DNA of 64,000 nucleotides from Paenibacillus physcomitrellae (GTDB taxonomy: Bacteria > Bacillota > Bacilli > Paenibacillales > Paenibacillaceae), in contig NZ_CP022584.1 in the NCBI RefSeq assembly GCF_002240225.1, positions 1,550,001-1,614,000 on the forward strand, read 5' to 3'. The translations under genes and the position numbers were made by a program. A model generated the notes under the pieces. It saw only the letters and a program-made list of their open reading frames with translations, was not told the origin of the DNA and did not search any database. Position 1 is the first letter of the stretch. Every line of letters begins with the position of its first letter. This document shows, one piece after another, positions 1-8,828 of the stretch.

Positions 1-517
1 CGTCATCCGTATTATGAATACGGCCAATGCCGCTCAGCAGCGTATTCTGGAAGGATTGAACCCCAAAGCTCACGCGGTTCACTCCGCCCGCCTTCATGAC
101 AGCCAATTTATCCAGGTCGGTTGTCCCGGGATTGGCTTCCATCGTAAATTCAATATCCGGAGCCCAGTTTGGAAAATGCTTGCGGACCGAAGCCAAGAAA
201 AATTCCATTTCGGCCGGAGTCAGCACGGTCGGCGTACCGCCGCCCACAAAAATCGTATCGATCTGCTGCGGCGGCGTCTGCTGTACCGTCAGCTCCATTT
301 CGCGGTCCAGCGCCCGCAAATAATCCATAACCGGCTGATCCTTCAGCACATAGGAATTGAAATCGCAGTAAAAACATTTATTCGTACAAAACGGAATATG
401 AATATAAACGGCTTTAGGCGGCCCAAAGCTGGAGCGGATTTCCCCTGCCCCTGCGTCAACTTGCTGACCAGCCAAACCTTGATTGTCCACTCCTGTTCCA
501 CCTGCATGAACATTCAT
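1..517 (-). CDS. hemW: HemW, radical SAM coproporphyrinogen III oxidase-like protein / heme chaperone (partial)
   Basis: Reading leftward from ATG 517, the frame stays open to the left window edge, so only about the first 172 residues are present. A radical SAM cluster motif CTNKCFYC (Cys 44, 48, 51) is followed by the GGGTPT and EANPG motifs typical of the HemN/HemW family. The FYC form and the position next to lepA favour HemW, a heme-binding chaperone, over true HemN; this follows from family knowledge. GGAGG lies 12 nt before the start. It is downstream of lepA, as in B. subtilis, but separated from it by a terminator. Confidence 0.9.
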   Translation of the reverse strand, partial: MNVHAGGTGVDNQGLAGQQVDAGAGEIRSSFGPPKAVYIHIPFCTNKCFYCDFNSYVLKDQPVMDYLRALDREMELTVQQTPPQQIDTIFVGGGTPTVLTPAEMEFFLASVRKHFPNWAPDIEFTMEANPGTTDLDKLAVMKAGGVNRVSFGVQSFQNTLLSGIGRIHNTDD

Positions 518-636
518 TGATCAATAACACCTCCTGAAAGCAAAACCTTCCCTCTTCCTTAATTACCACTTACCACTTTATCCTCATTCCGGACTTTCAT
601 TTCTATCCTTCATCCAGACCTTCATTCCTGACAGAA

Positions 637-672
637 AAATTTGTAAGAGGGAGCCGGTTGAACGGCTCCCCC
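637..672 (-). terminator. Terminator downstream of lepA
   Basis: An 8-bp stem GGGAGCCG / CGGCTCCC with a 6-nt loop is followed on the minus strand by a T-rich stretch ending in TTTTT. It lies between lepA and hemW. The T-run starts several bases after the stem, so read-through into hemW is possible. Confidence 0.6.
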
Positions 673-780
673 TGTTACTTGATCCCTACTATAAAGGATA
701 CTTTGATCCCGGCTATGAACTAAGCTCACCATTCATCAACCAAACGCCAACGTCAATGAATCCCAGATTCTATATGAATC

Positions 781-2598
781 TTAGTTATCGTCAATCTTGA
801 GCACGGCCATAAATGCTTCCTGTGGCACTTCAACGTTGCCGACCTGCTTCATCCGTTTCTTGCCTTCCTTCTGCTTCTCGAGCAATTTCCGTTTCCGGGA
901 AATGTCGCCGCCGTAACATTTCGCGAGTACGTTCTTACGCATCGCCTTAACGGTTTCACGGGCCACGACCTTCGTGCCGATGGAAGCCTGAATCGGCACC
1001 TCGAACATTTGGCGCGGAATCAGCTCGCGAAGCTTCTCGCAGATAACCCGGCCGCGATGGTAACCTTTGTCCCGGTGGACGATAAAGGACAAGGCATCGA
1101 CCTGCTCTCCGTTCAGCAGGATATCCATCTTCACGAGATTGGATTTGCGGTAGCCGGACAGCTCATAGTCAAACGACGCATAACCTTTCGTGCTCGACTT
1201 CAGCTGATCGAAGAAGTCATAAACGATCTCCGAAAGCGGAATCTGATACGTAATCGTCACCCGGGTCGTATCCAGGTATTCCATATTTACGAATTCACCG
1301 CGTTTGCCCTGGCAAAGCTCCATTACGGTACCTACATAATCATTCGGCACGATAATGGCTGCTTTCACGTATGGTTCTTCTACATATTCGATTCGTCCCA
1401 CTTCCGGATAATTGGAAGGGTTGTCGATTTCGATCGTTTCGCCGTTCGTCAGCGTAACCTTGTAAATAACGCTTGGCGCCGTAGTAATCAACGGAATGTT
1501 GAACTCGCGTTCAATCCGCTCCTGGATAACGTCCATGTGCAGCAAACCGAGAAAGCCACAGCGGAAACCGAAGCCCAGCGCGCTCGACGTCTCCGGCTCA
1601 AAGCTCAGGGAAGCGTCGTTCAGCTGCAGCTTCTCCAGCGCTTCGCGCAGGTCGTTGTAATCCGAGGTTTCGATCGGGTACAACCCGCAGTAAACCATCG
1701 GATTGATTTTGCGGTAACCCGGCAAAGGCTCCGCCGTCGGGGTCTTGGCGTCCGTTACGGTGTCGCCGACCCGGGTATCGCCGACATTTTTGATGCCGGC
1801 TACGATAAAACCTACGTCTCCGACATTAAGTTCGTCGACGATGCTCATACGCGGTTTAAATGCGCCGACTTCAATGACCTCAAACGTCTTGTCGGTCGCC
1901 ATCATTTTAATTTTGGAACCTGCTTTGATTTTGCCGTTCACTACACGGACATAAACGATAACCCCTTTATAAGGGTCGTAATGCGAGTCAAAGATCAGCG
2001 CTTTAAGCGGTTCGTCCGGATCTCCGGTCGGAGCAGGAACCTGGCGCACTACCTGCTCCAGAATTTCCTTGATGCCGATTCCGGCTTTGGCAGAAGCCAA
2101 TACGGCTTCGCTGGCATCCAGACCGATAACGTCTTCGATCTCCTGCTTGACCCGTTCCGGATCGGCACTCGGCAGATCGATTTTGTTGATGACCGGCAGG
2201 ATCTCCAAGTTATTGTCCAGAGCCAGGTATACGTTCGCCAAGGTCTGGGCTTCAATCCCCTGGGCCGCGTCCACGACCAGCAATGCGCCTTCACAGGCTG
2301 CCAAACTGCGGGATACTTCATAAGTAAAATCGACGTGTCCCGGTGTATCGATCAGGTTCAGCAAATATTCTTCGCCGTCATCGGCTTTATAGGTCAAACG
2401 GACAGCCTGGAGTTTAATCGTGATTCCACGTTCCCGTTCCAGCTCCATTTGGTCCAGCACCTGCTCCTGCATTTCGCGGGACGAAAGCGCTCCGGTAAAT
2501 TCAAGAATCCGGTCGGCCAACGTGGATTTGCCGTGGTCTATATGTGCAATGATACTGAAATTTCTGATTTTCTTCTGTCGTTCTCTAATGTCGCTCAT
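781..2598 (-). CDS. lepA: Elongation factor 4 (LepA), ribosome-associated GTPase
   Basis: A 605-residue protein, normal length for EF-4. The G1 loop AHIDHGKST is at residues 18-26, G3 DTPGH near 85 and G4 NKID near 138. EF-G-like domains and the LepA-specific C-terminal domain follow, the latter including the KMRKQ-like basic region near the end. EF-4 back-translocates stalled ribosomes; it is cytosolic or membrane-associated. The gene sits between the yqxA-position gene and hemW, as in Bacillus. The antisense strand is open for 538 codons, but that is a shadow of this gene. Confidence 0.97.
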   Translation of the reverse strand: MSDIRERQKKIRNFSIIAHIDHGKSTLADRILEFTGALSSREMQEQVLDQMELERERGITIKLQAVRLTYKADDGEEYLLNLIDTPGHVDFTYEVSRSLAACEGALLVVDAAQGIEAQTLANVYLALDNNLEILPVINKIDLPSADPERVKQEIEDVIGLDASEAVLASAKAGIGIKEILEQVVRQVPAPTGDPDEPLKALIFDSHYDPYKGVIVYVRVVNGKIKAGSKIKMMATDKTFEVIEVGAFKPRMSIVDELNVGDVGFIVAGIKNVGDTRVGDTVTDAKTPTAEPLPGYRKINPMVYCGLYPIETSDYNDLREALEKLQLNDASLSFEPETSSALGFGFRCGFLGLLHMDVIQERIEREFNIPLITTAPSVIYKVTLTNGETIEIDNPSNYPEVGRIEYVEEPYVKAAIIVPNDYVGTVMELCQGKRGEFVNMEYLDTTRVTITYQIPLSEIVYDFFDQLKSSTKGYASFDYELSGYRKSNLVKMDILLNGEQVDALSFIVHRDKGYHRGRVICEKLRELIPRQMFEVPIQASIGTKVVARETVKAMRKNVLAKCYGGDISRKRKLLEKQKEGKKRMKQVGNVEVPQEAFMAVLKIDDN

Positions 2599-2685
2599 GC
2601 CTTACCCCCACACAGGTACTTATAACCATTACTTCATTATAACAGATCATAGGAGGCACCAGCAATGGCAAGTACAAAAATCAAA

Positions 2686-3228
2686 CTATTCGGTCAACGA
2701 CCCAAACAGAGAAACCACCCAATTGATGCTTTTCTGCGAGACGTTCTGCAGCAATTCCCCCGTTTTATCCGCGAAGCGATCCACCGACGTCTGCGGGGAA
2801 GGCGACAGCAGAAGCTGGCCTGGCGACTGGTACTGCGGAACACCAGCCGTATTTCCAGACTCTCCGGCTGAGCCGCCTGCAACCTGCGGCAGCTTCGTGG
2901 GAGCCGGCAGGGAGCCTCCCGATTGCCCCGGAGTTTGAATATAATAATAAGTCGTCCCATCCGGCAGTTTCACATAAGTTCCTTGCTCATATCCACTTCC
3001 TGCTGCGGAAGTTCCGCTGCCGTCTTGTAGCGGAGCAGAAGCAGCCGGGGCTCCCTGCGAAGCGGCGGCCGCGCCCGAGGGAAGCGTTCCCTGCAGCGAG
3101 CCGGCCTGGGCGGTATAACCGCCAGAACCGCCGGCTGTATCCCCTCCTGAAACGAGCTGCATGCCCAGGGCCGCCCCGGCGGCCAGCAGGCCTCCATACA
3201 GCAGAACTCTTTTTAATCCACGGGCCAT
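2686..3228 (-). CDS. YqxA-position membrane-anchored protein (DUF3679-like)
   Basis: A 180-residue protein with one N-terminal membrane segment or uncleaved signal (about residues 7-25). A long Gly/Ser/Ala/Gln-rich middle follows, then a short amphipathic C-terminus starting at VDRFADKTGE near residue 147. AAGGAGG precedes the ATG. In B. subtilis the gene between spoIIP and lepA is yqxA, and both position and overall plan match. The low-complexity middle makes sequence-based assignment weak. The function is unknown; location suggests a role at the membrane during sporulation. Confidence 0.6.
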   Translation of the reverse strand: MARGLKRVLLYGGLLAAGAALGMQLVSGGDTAGGSGGYTAQAGSLQGTLPSGAAAASQGAPAASAPLQDGSGTSAAGSGYEQGTYVKLPDGTTYYYIQTPGQSGGSLPAPTKLPQVAGGSAGESGNTAGVPQYQSPGQLLLSPSPQTSVDRFADKTGELLQNVSQKSINWVVSLFGSLTE

Positions 3229-3277
3229 AAGGTTTCCTCCTTGATTAGATTTGCTGGATGATCAGCTTCTGTTTAAA

Positions 3278-4684
3278 TTAAGGCTTGGTCGTCTTAGTCT
3301 TATTGGAGCTGGAGGCTGTGCCGCCTACTTTCTCCGCTTTCTGGTCTTCGAAATAAACGTCGGCCAGCGTATCTGCCAGAATCTTGGAGGTGCGCTGCAG
3401 CTCCTCCTTCGTGTTATCAATACCGCCCACCTCGATCAGGACGCTGTTCGGCGATAGGGACTGGTTATATTCCCCGTTGCCCTGAGCGCTCGTTTTGCCC
3501 CAGATGCCGCGGGATAAACCCGGATATTCTTTTTCGATCCGCTCATAAATTTTGTTCGCGAACGCTTCGTTCTTCTTCCAGTCCGGGTTGCCGTGTCCGA
3601 TGATGAAATACAGCTGTGCATAGCTGACTCCGTTAATCGTTGTGGTTGTTTTGCTGTATCTCTGCGAATCCCTGTGAATGTCGATGAAATAATTCAAATC
3701 CGCGTATTCGGCCAGCGTTTCTTTTACAGTCACGCGGGAGTACTTATAGGAGTAGTTATAATTGTAGCCCTGTACATTTTTCATATAGTCTTCGAAGGCG
3801 TGATAAGCCCCTACTCCTTTTTTCTCCAATTCTTGGGCAACAAAGTCACCGACGACACCAACATTTTTAGCCGGGTCGGACGAGCTTGGATTGTCCGTTT
3901 GCTTGCTGAGCAGCGGATTGTAAGATTCGTAGGGATGGGAATGATAGATCATGACGGTTTTACGCTCTTTGGCCGAGGAGGACGAGGCTCCATTCGAAGC
4001 TCCATCCTTCCCGTCGGTTCCCTTGGAACTTCCCGTATTATCAGGTTTGCTTGTTCCCGTTTGTGCCCCGGAAGGCTGCTGGTCCGATGAATCCTTGGTT
4101 GGACTGCCGCCGCTGTCTGTCTGGTCTTTGGAACTGGTAGACGGAGATCCGTTTTGATCCGGGCTTTGATCCGAATCCGTATCCGGCTTGTCCGAGTCAC
4201 CGGTTACGCCGCTGTCGGGATGATCCTCGGTATCGCCCGTCCGGTAATCCTCCGGCGCAGTCGGCGCAGCTGTTCCCGAACCGGCGCGAAGCAGAATCGG
4301 ATTGCCGGCAGCCAAACCCGGGACTTCCCGGGCAACCAGACTTTTCGGATCCGATGGATTAACGTTCGTCAGCAGCTGGAAGACGAAGTTGGTCATATTT
4401 TCCCCGGACAAAACTTCATTCTCCACCGGCTCCTTATCTTTCAAATGAGGCACTTCCATGCCCAGCATTTCGGCAAAGAAGCTACCGGGCATCGATGCTG
4501 CCAACCCCTTCATAGAGGAGACTGGGGAGCTGTTGATCCGTTTCTCGGCGAGCCCGCCAATCCCCAGCAGCACAAAAAACACAAATGACAATAGCGTGAG
4601 CACAACCATCGTCCGGCCCATCGCCAATATTTGAATGGTTCTCCGTTTGAACTGTCCGACATTCCATGTTTTGAACCCGTTCAT
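3278..4684 (-). CDS. spoIIP: Stage II sporulation protein P (SpoIIP), peptidoglycan amidase/endopeptidase
   Basis: ATG 4684 is chosen because AAGGAGG lies 8 nt upstream; an earlier in-frame start would add 15 unlikely residues. The protein has 468 residues: an N-terminal membrane segment (about 22-47), a Ser/Asp/Gly/Lys low-complexity linker (about 145-240), then the SpoIIP catalytic domain with YHSHPYESYNP, DIHRD, IIGHGN and a terminal LIEVGG motif. His and Glu residues in these motifs fit zinc binding. In the engulfment DMP complex with SpoIID and SpoIIM it cleaves septal peptidoglycan. The linker is unusually long and hydrophilic. Position next to gpr matches Bacillus. Confidence 0.95.
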   Translation of the reverse strand: MNGFKTWNVGQFKRRTIQILAMGRTMVVLTLLSFVFFVLLGIGGLAEKRINSSPVSSMKGLAASMPGSFFAEMLGMEVPHLKDKEPVENEVLSGENMTNFVFQLLTNVNPSDPKSLVAREVPGLAAGNPILLRAGSGTAAPTAPEDYRTGDTEDHPDSGVTGDSDKPDTDSDQSPDQNGSPSTSSKDQTDSGGSPTKDSSDQQPSGAQTGTSKPDNTGSSKGTDGKDGASNGASSSSAKERKTVMIYHSHPYESYNPLLSKQTDNPSSSDPAKNVGVVGDFVAQELEKKGVGAYHAFEDYMKNVQGYNYNYSYKYSRVTVKETLAEYADLNYFIDIHRDSQRYSKTTTTINGVSYAQLYFIIGHGNPDWKKNEAFANKIYERIEKEYPGLSRGIWGKTSAQGNGEYNQSLSPNSVLIEVGGIDNTKEELQRTSKILADTLADVYFEDQKAEKVGGTASSSNKTKTTKP

Positions 4685-4872
4685 CCTTGATGCCTCCTTA
4701 CCCTGGTTAATTACGTGTTTATACTTCAAATCTATGAACCGGGTGATAGAGGTAGAACCTGGAATCTATTATTTTTTGCTGTTTGTGAGAGTTCCTTTGA
4801 GAATCAGAGGTTTGAGAATAAGAAGTAAAAAGTAAAAGTAGAATAATTAGAAGGTACAAGAATTGCAGGAAT

Positions 4873-4922
4873 GAAAAAAAGCAACCCCGCTGCCTTAGCT
4901 TTACCAGGCGCGGAGCCGCTTC
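4873..4922 (-). terminator. Terminator downstream of gpr
   Basis: An imperfect GC-rich stem on the minus strand (AGC..CCGC..GCCT pairing with AGGC..GCGG..GCT) is followed by a run of seven T. It separates gpr from spoIIP. Confidence 0.6.
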
Positions 4923-4979
4923 TTATAGGGAGGAATCTGAAGCAGACTTGGTTTAGATGAATATAGGGTTAATATAGGG

Positions 4980-5984
4980 TTAATGCGTGTAAGACGCCAC
5001 ATTGTCGCCGTTCACTGCCTGATGCAGGGCCGCATTCAAACCGCTGGCAATCACGTTGGCAATGTCCTCGACAAACTCGTCGATTTCTTTAGGAGTAACC
5101 ACCACGTCGTGGCCAAGCGGCTGAAGCACTTCCTTAACCAGCATAAGCCGCTCCTGTTCGCCGAGCTCCGGCAGCATACCGAGGATCTGTTTCGTCTGTT
5201 CAGCCCCGCTGCCCGAAAAATGCTGCTTCATCATGTCAATAACGCTGCCAACGATGGTGGAAGCATAACAAACGGTAGGCACGCCGATCGCAATACACGG
5301 CACACCGAGGATATCTTTGGTCAGCCCCCGGCGTTTGTTTCCCACCCCGGAGCCCGGATGGATGCCGATGTCCGCGATCTGAATCGTCGTATTCACCCGT
5401 TCAAGCGATTTGGAGGCGAGAGCGTCGATAGCGATAACCGCGTCAGGCTTGATGCGGTCCACAATCCCTTTAACGACGTCGCTGGACTCGATGCCTGTTA
5501 AGCCCAGCACGCCCGGTGCAACTGCGCTGACTTCACGGTAGCCGTCGTTGACCTGTTCCGGAGCAAGCTCGAAATAATGGCGGGTCACCAGGATATTTTC
5601 CACTACAAGCGGTCCTAACGAATCCGGTGTAACGTTCCAGTTGCCAAGGCCAACCACCAGAATTTTGGCTTCCGAGGAAATGCCGATCTTTTGCAGGAAT
5701 CCGCTGAACTCTTGTACAAACGTCCGGGCTACCCGCTCCTGCAGATCCGTATCCTGATTGCGAAGGCCTGGTACCTCTACCGTAATATAATGGCCCGGAA
5801 CACGCCCGATGCGCTGCGAAGCAGCCTCGTTGGTGACATCGATACGAGTGACTTTAATGCCGCCATGTTCCTCGACTTCTTCATTTAACCCCGGGATCGG
5901 CCCCCCGTAAGAAGCTTCCGCGATTTCTTTGGCATCAACCGCCAAATCTGTCCGTACATTATATTTCTGCAAATCCAGTTCCAT
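4980..5984 (-). CDS. gpr: Germination protease (GPR), endopeptidase for small acid-soluble spore proteins
   Basis: A 334-residue protein with the conserved N-terminus NVRTDLAVDA around residues 9-18, where family members are autoprocessed from zymogen to active form in the forespore. Conserved stretches such as VGLGNWNVTPDSLGP and HPGSGVGNKRRGL fit family A25, an aspartic-type protease that degrades SASPs at germination. GGAGG lies just before the ATG. The upstream sequence carries a good forespore (sigma-G) promoter match. It is divergent from rpsT. Confidence 0.95.
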   Translation of the reverse strand: MELDLQKYNVRTDLAVDAKEIAEASYGGPIPGLNEEVEEHGGIKVTRIDVTNEAASQRIGRVPGHYITVEVPGLRNQDTDLQERVARTFVQEFSGFLQKIGISSEAKILVVGLGNWNVTPDSLGPLVVENILVTRHYFELAPEQVNDGYREVSAVAPGVLGLTGIESSDVVKGIVDRIKPDAVIAIDALASKSLERVNTTIQIADIGIHPGSGVGNKRRGLTKDILGVPCIAIGVPTVCYASTIVGSVIDMMKQHFSGSGAEQTKQILGMLPELGEQERLMLVKEVLQPLGHDVVVTPKEIDEFVEDIANVIASGLNAALHQAVNGDNVASYTH

Positions 5985-6016
5985 TGTCTAACCTCCTGCT
6001 TACACCTGTTTAGCTG

Positions 6017-6046
6017 TAGTTTGCGGGACAACCGTCAAGTTTATAC
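6017..6046 (-). promoter_or_regulatory. Putative sigma-G promoter of gpr
   Basis: On the minus strand GTATA (-35 like) and CAAACTA (-10 like) are separated by 18 nt. This agrees with the known sigma-G pattern gHATR-N17/18-CATnnTA, with one -10 mismatch. It lies about 33 nt upstream of the gpr start. GPR genes are known forespore genes, which supports the call. Confidence 0.5.
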
Positions 6047-6080
6047 AAAAGATATGGATTTAAGGATTTTGCGGATTTTA

Positions 6081-6109
6081 TTGCAATTTGTCCTACCACG
6101 TGCTAAACT
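6081..6109 (+). promoter_or_regulatory. Sigma-A promoter of rpsT
   Basis: TTGCAA (-35) and TAAACT (-10) are separated by exactly 17 nt, about 53 nt upstream of the rpsT start codon. Confidence 0.6.
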
Positions 6110-6162
6110 ATTTTAAGTTGTGAACCATCTGAGTGATCATGCCTTACAGGAGGTGAAATGCA

Positions 6163-6435
6163 ATGCCAAACATTAAATCCGCAATTAAACGCGTTAAGAC
6201 TAGCGAGAAACGCCGTGCTCTGAACGCTTCCCAAAAATCCGCACTTCGTACAGTTGTTAAAACTGCCGATACAGCGCTGGTAGGTAACGATGTGGAAGCA
6301 GCTAAAGCTGCAATCGTTGCTGCTACTAAGAAATTGGATAAAGCCGCAACTAAAGGTTTGATCCACAAAAATGCAGCTGCCCGCAAGAAGTCCCGTCTTG
6401 CCAAGAAATTGAACGCTCTTACGTCCCAAGCGTAA
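6163..6435 (+). CDS. rpsT: 30S ribosomal protein S20
   Basis: A 90-residue Lys/Ala-rich protein beginning [18 protein letters not shown], the signature N-terminus of S20, and slightly longer than the usual 84-88. GGAGGTGAAATGCA precedes the ATG. S20 binds 16S rRNA helices 9 and 44 early in 30S assembly. It is the only plus-strand gene in the left block and sits between gpr and holA as in B. subtilis. It has its own promoter and terminator. Confidence 0.97.
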   Translation: MPNIKSAIKRVKTSEKRRALNASQKSALRTVVKTADTALVGNDVEAAKAAIVAATKKLDKAATKGLIHKNAAARKKSRLAKKLNALTSQA

Positions 6436-6469
6436 TTGTCCGTTTATATACAGCATAGCTGACATGGAG

Positions 6470-6502
6470 AAACCCCGAACGAGCAATCGTTTGGGGTTTT
6501 TA
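6470..6502 (+). terminator. Terminator of rpsT
   Basis: AAACCCCGAACGA, loop GCAA, then TCGTTTGGGGTTTTT form a long stem with a T-tail on the plus strand. The tail overlaps the stop codon of the convergent acetyltransferase-like gene. Confidence 0.8.
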
Positions 6503-7471
6503 ACTTTCTACAAGCTTTGTATGGATTGTGTTCTGATAGGTAATAAGGGCAGCTTCTCTGGAAAAGGGATAACGTTCAAACATGGCCATGGCGCAGGGAT
6601 CGGTCGTATCGATCTCTGCCTCCAGTTGTTTGTACCCGTGATCCAAAGCGAACCGGATTTGCAATGAAGCAAGCAGAACCGAATAAGGCAGACTGCCGGC
6701 ATCCCTTGTCCCCCGCCACCCCAGCTCCAGCGCCTCCGGCTGATCCGTCTTATGCAGAAATGCATATGCCGCAATGCCATGCTTCGTTATAACGACATAA
6801 CTGCCTTCCAGCACAACATCTTCACTGAAACACAGCTGCTCCCAACGTTCCAGCGCAAATTCCCCGGGAGGATTAACCGTATGGGTAGCTTCGTAATATC
6901 GTTTCACAAGTCTGACCAGCTCCTCTGTAAGATGAGGGCGCCCGGATAATAAAACGGACATATTTATGATTTCGTAATGCTGCGGAAGGTTCACAGTCTG
7001 ATCAATTTCAAGTTCAAACCTACTGTCGCAAACAAGCTCAAGAGGCAAGGCCGTCAAATAAGTTCGCCGAACCTCCTGAAATCCGTATTGACTGTATAAA
7101 CTGGCGAGCTTGCTCTCCGTTTCTCTTATAGAGGTTTGCAGAGGCCTTCCCGGTTCCTCTGACCGCTTCACGATCTCATCCAACAATCGTCTCCCGGCTT
7201 CCTCCAGGCTATCCGGAGTGATTGCCATAGCCACATAAGTACAAAAAGGATGAAATTCTGCTTTCCATGAGACTGCCATTCCGGCGATCTGATCCTCCTG
7301 AAGTGCCATAAAGGCTGATCGATAGCCCGGACTTCCAAATCCGCGCATGACAAATTCAAGAGAACCTCCCGTCTGCATCTCCACGCCTGCGATTTGCGAA
7401 ATCCAACGCTGCCCCTCCGCCCGGTCAGGCAAAGTCAAGATTTGAATCCTAGGGTTCGTCACCAGCCTCAT
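6500..7471 (-). CDS. GNAT-family acetyltransferase-like protein, probably two tandem GNAT folds
   Basis: A 323-residue product if ATG 7471 is used, which GGAAGG precedes; an upstream TTG (7504) would add 11 residues. The first half shows GNAT-like features: LEFVMRGFG, a MALQEDQIAGMA strand, a YVAMAITPDSLEEAGRRLL helix region and SLYSQYGFQEV. The second half ends ALDHGYKQLEAEIDTTDP..AMFERYPF, a second acceptor-like fold. The substrate is unknown. It sits where B. subtilis has the tiny gene yqzM, and it converges on rpsT. Confidence 0.65.
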   Translation of the reverse strand: MRLVTNPRIQILTLPDRAEGQRWISQIAGVEMQTGGSLEFVMRGFGSPGYRSAFMALQEDQIAGMAVSWKAEFHPFCTYVAMAITPDSLEEAGRRLLDEIVKRSEEPGRPLQTSIRETESKLASLYSQYGFQEVRRTYLTALPLELVCDSRFELEIDQTVNLPQHYEIINMSVLLSGRPHLTEELVRLVKRYYEATHTVNPPGEFALERWEQLCFSEDVVLEGSYVVITKHGIAAYAFLHKTDQPEALELGWRGTRDAGSLPYSVLLASLQIRFALDHGYKQLEAEIDTTDPCAMAMFERYPFSREAALITYQNTIHTKLVES

Positions 7472-7529
7472 CTCCTCCATCCTTCCAATCTTCTCTATGT
7501 TCAATCCTGATAACTAAAAAGACGCCCTC

Positions 7530-8549
7530 TCAGGCGCCTAATTTAAGCAAAAACATCTCGATGCCAAGTACCTTGTCAATGCCGCCGCTTTTCATTTGAT
7601 AGTCCAGCTGTGCAAGCTGTGATAGCGTTTGGGCGAGTTGCTGCGGACTGAACTTACGGGCCTGCTCGCCGGCGATCTTAACCGCATACGGATGCAGACC
7701 CAGCTGGGAAGCAATTTGCTGCTGGGAATAGCTCTGACTCCCCAATTCTTTGACCTGCAGCATAATCCGGAACTGACGGGCAATTAGCGAAGCGATTTTG
7801 ATAGGCTCCTCTTTCTGCTTCAGCAATTCATAGAAGGTGCCAAGCGCACGATCCAGCTTCAAATTGGCGATGTCTTCCACCATACTGAATACATTCTGTT
7901 CCGTAGTGCGGGCAACCAGCGTTCCTACCGCTTCTACCGTAATTTCCCCGCCTGCTCCCGTAAACAGACAAAGCTTATTCACTTCAGCCGATAAAGTGGA
8001 CATTTGCACGCCAGCATTGGCAATCAAGGCCTCCGCCGCCTGCTGCCCCATCGTGCATTTATGTTTTCCGGCTTCACGAATCACCCATTGTACGAGCTCT
8101 GAAGCGCCCAGCGGCATAAAAGAGAGCACCTGCCCGGCGGTTTTGATCATCTTAACGGTCTTCTTCCGCTCGTCCAGCTTCTCCCCGTTTGCGATAAACA
8201 AAATCACGCTGTACTCAGCAGGATCGGCCAAATAAGAGAGCAGCCTTTCCACGTTATGCTCGACCTTTCCGCCTTCCTTTGCCGCTGTAAAAAGCGATGC
8301 TGACTGAACGATCACCAGCTTGCGTTCCACCAGAAACGGGAGTGTTTCGGCTTCTTCTACTACCAGCTCAACCGGCGTTTCCGAAAGGTCTATCTGTACA
8401 ACAGCCATCTCCCGCTGTTCCGGCTCCACCAATTGGTTCGTGAGCGTGTCCACAAATTCACGAATTTGATATTTTTCGGTACCATAACATAAATATAAAG
8501 GACTTACTTTCCCTTGTTTAATCTCTTTAATTGCCGTTCTAGCATCCAA
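7530..8549 (-). CDS. holA: DNA polymerase III subunit delta
   Basis: TTG 8549 is preferred because AGGGGGA lies about 9 nt upstream and the start then aligns with the known family N-terminus (xDARTAIKEIKQGKVSPLY..YG). ATG 8594 is an alternative that adds 15 atypical residues. The product has 339 residues, normal for YqeN/HolA. Motifs include LPFLVERKLVIVQ, EEPIKIASLIARQFR and the terminal YQMKSGGIDKVLGIE. Delta opens the beta clamp within the clamp loader. The region before comEC is occupied by the sigma/anti-sigma pair, unlike B. subtilis. Confidence 0.93.
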   Translation of the reverse strand: MDARTAIKEIKQGKVSPLYLCYGTEKYQIREFVDTLTNQLVEPEQREMAVVQIDLSETPVELVVEEAETLPFLVERKLVIVQSASLFTAAKEGGKVEHNVERLLSYLADPAEYSVILFIANGEKLDERKKTVKMIKTAGQVLSFMPLGASELVQWVIREAGKHKCTMGQQAAEALIANAGVQMSTLSAEVNKLCLFTGAGGEITVEAVGTLVARTTEQNVFSMVEDIANLKLDRALGTFYELLKQKEEPIKIASLIARQFRIMLQVKELGSQSYSQQQIASQLGLHPYAVKIAGEQARKFSPQQLAQTLSQLAQLDYQMKSGGIDKVLGIEMFLLKLGA

Positions 8550-8646
8550 TTTCCGAAATCCCCCTGCCTGCTTGCGCCGCCCGATGCCGCGCATCTGATT
8601 CCATCCTTATATGATCTTCTATTATTGTAAAATAACTTCTCCCTGT

Positions 8647-8693
8647 AAACAACAAAGGAACTCCAGACCTTTGCAGGACTGAAGTTCCTTTGC
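8647..8693 (-). terminator. Probable terminator of the sigma/anti-sigma operon
   Basis: CAAAGGAACTTCAG pairs with CTGGAGTTCCTTTG (one mismatch) and is followed on the minus strand by TTGTTT. It lies between the anti-sigma gene and holA. The T-tail is imperfect. Confidence 0.55.
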
Positions 8694-8828
8694 TCCAGTG
8701 CATCTATATAAACAAAGGCTGCGCAAGCTCTAGAAACTTGCTGCCTTTGGTCATACGACGTACAGGTGTTCATCTGATCGATAGCTGCTAGACAATGTAT
8801 TCTATTCCGGCTCGCCGAAAAAGGTTCC

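Noticed and set aside
1009..2625. Open frame of 538 codons antisense to lepA
   Set aside because: It mirrors lepA codon structure, has no RBS or domain, and lepA itself is unmistakable.
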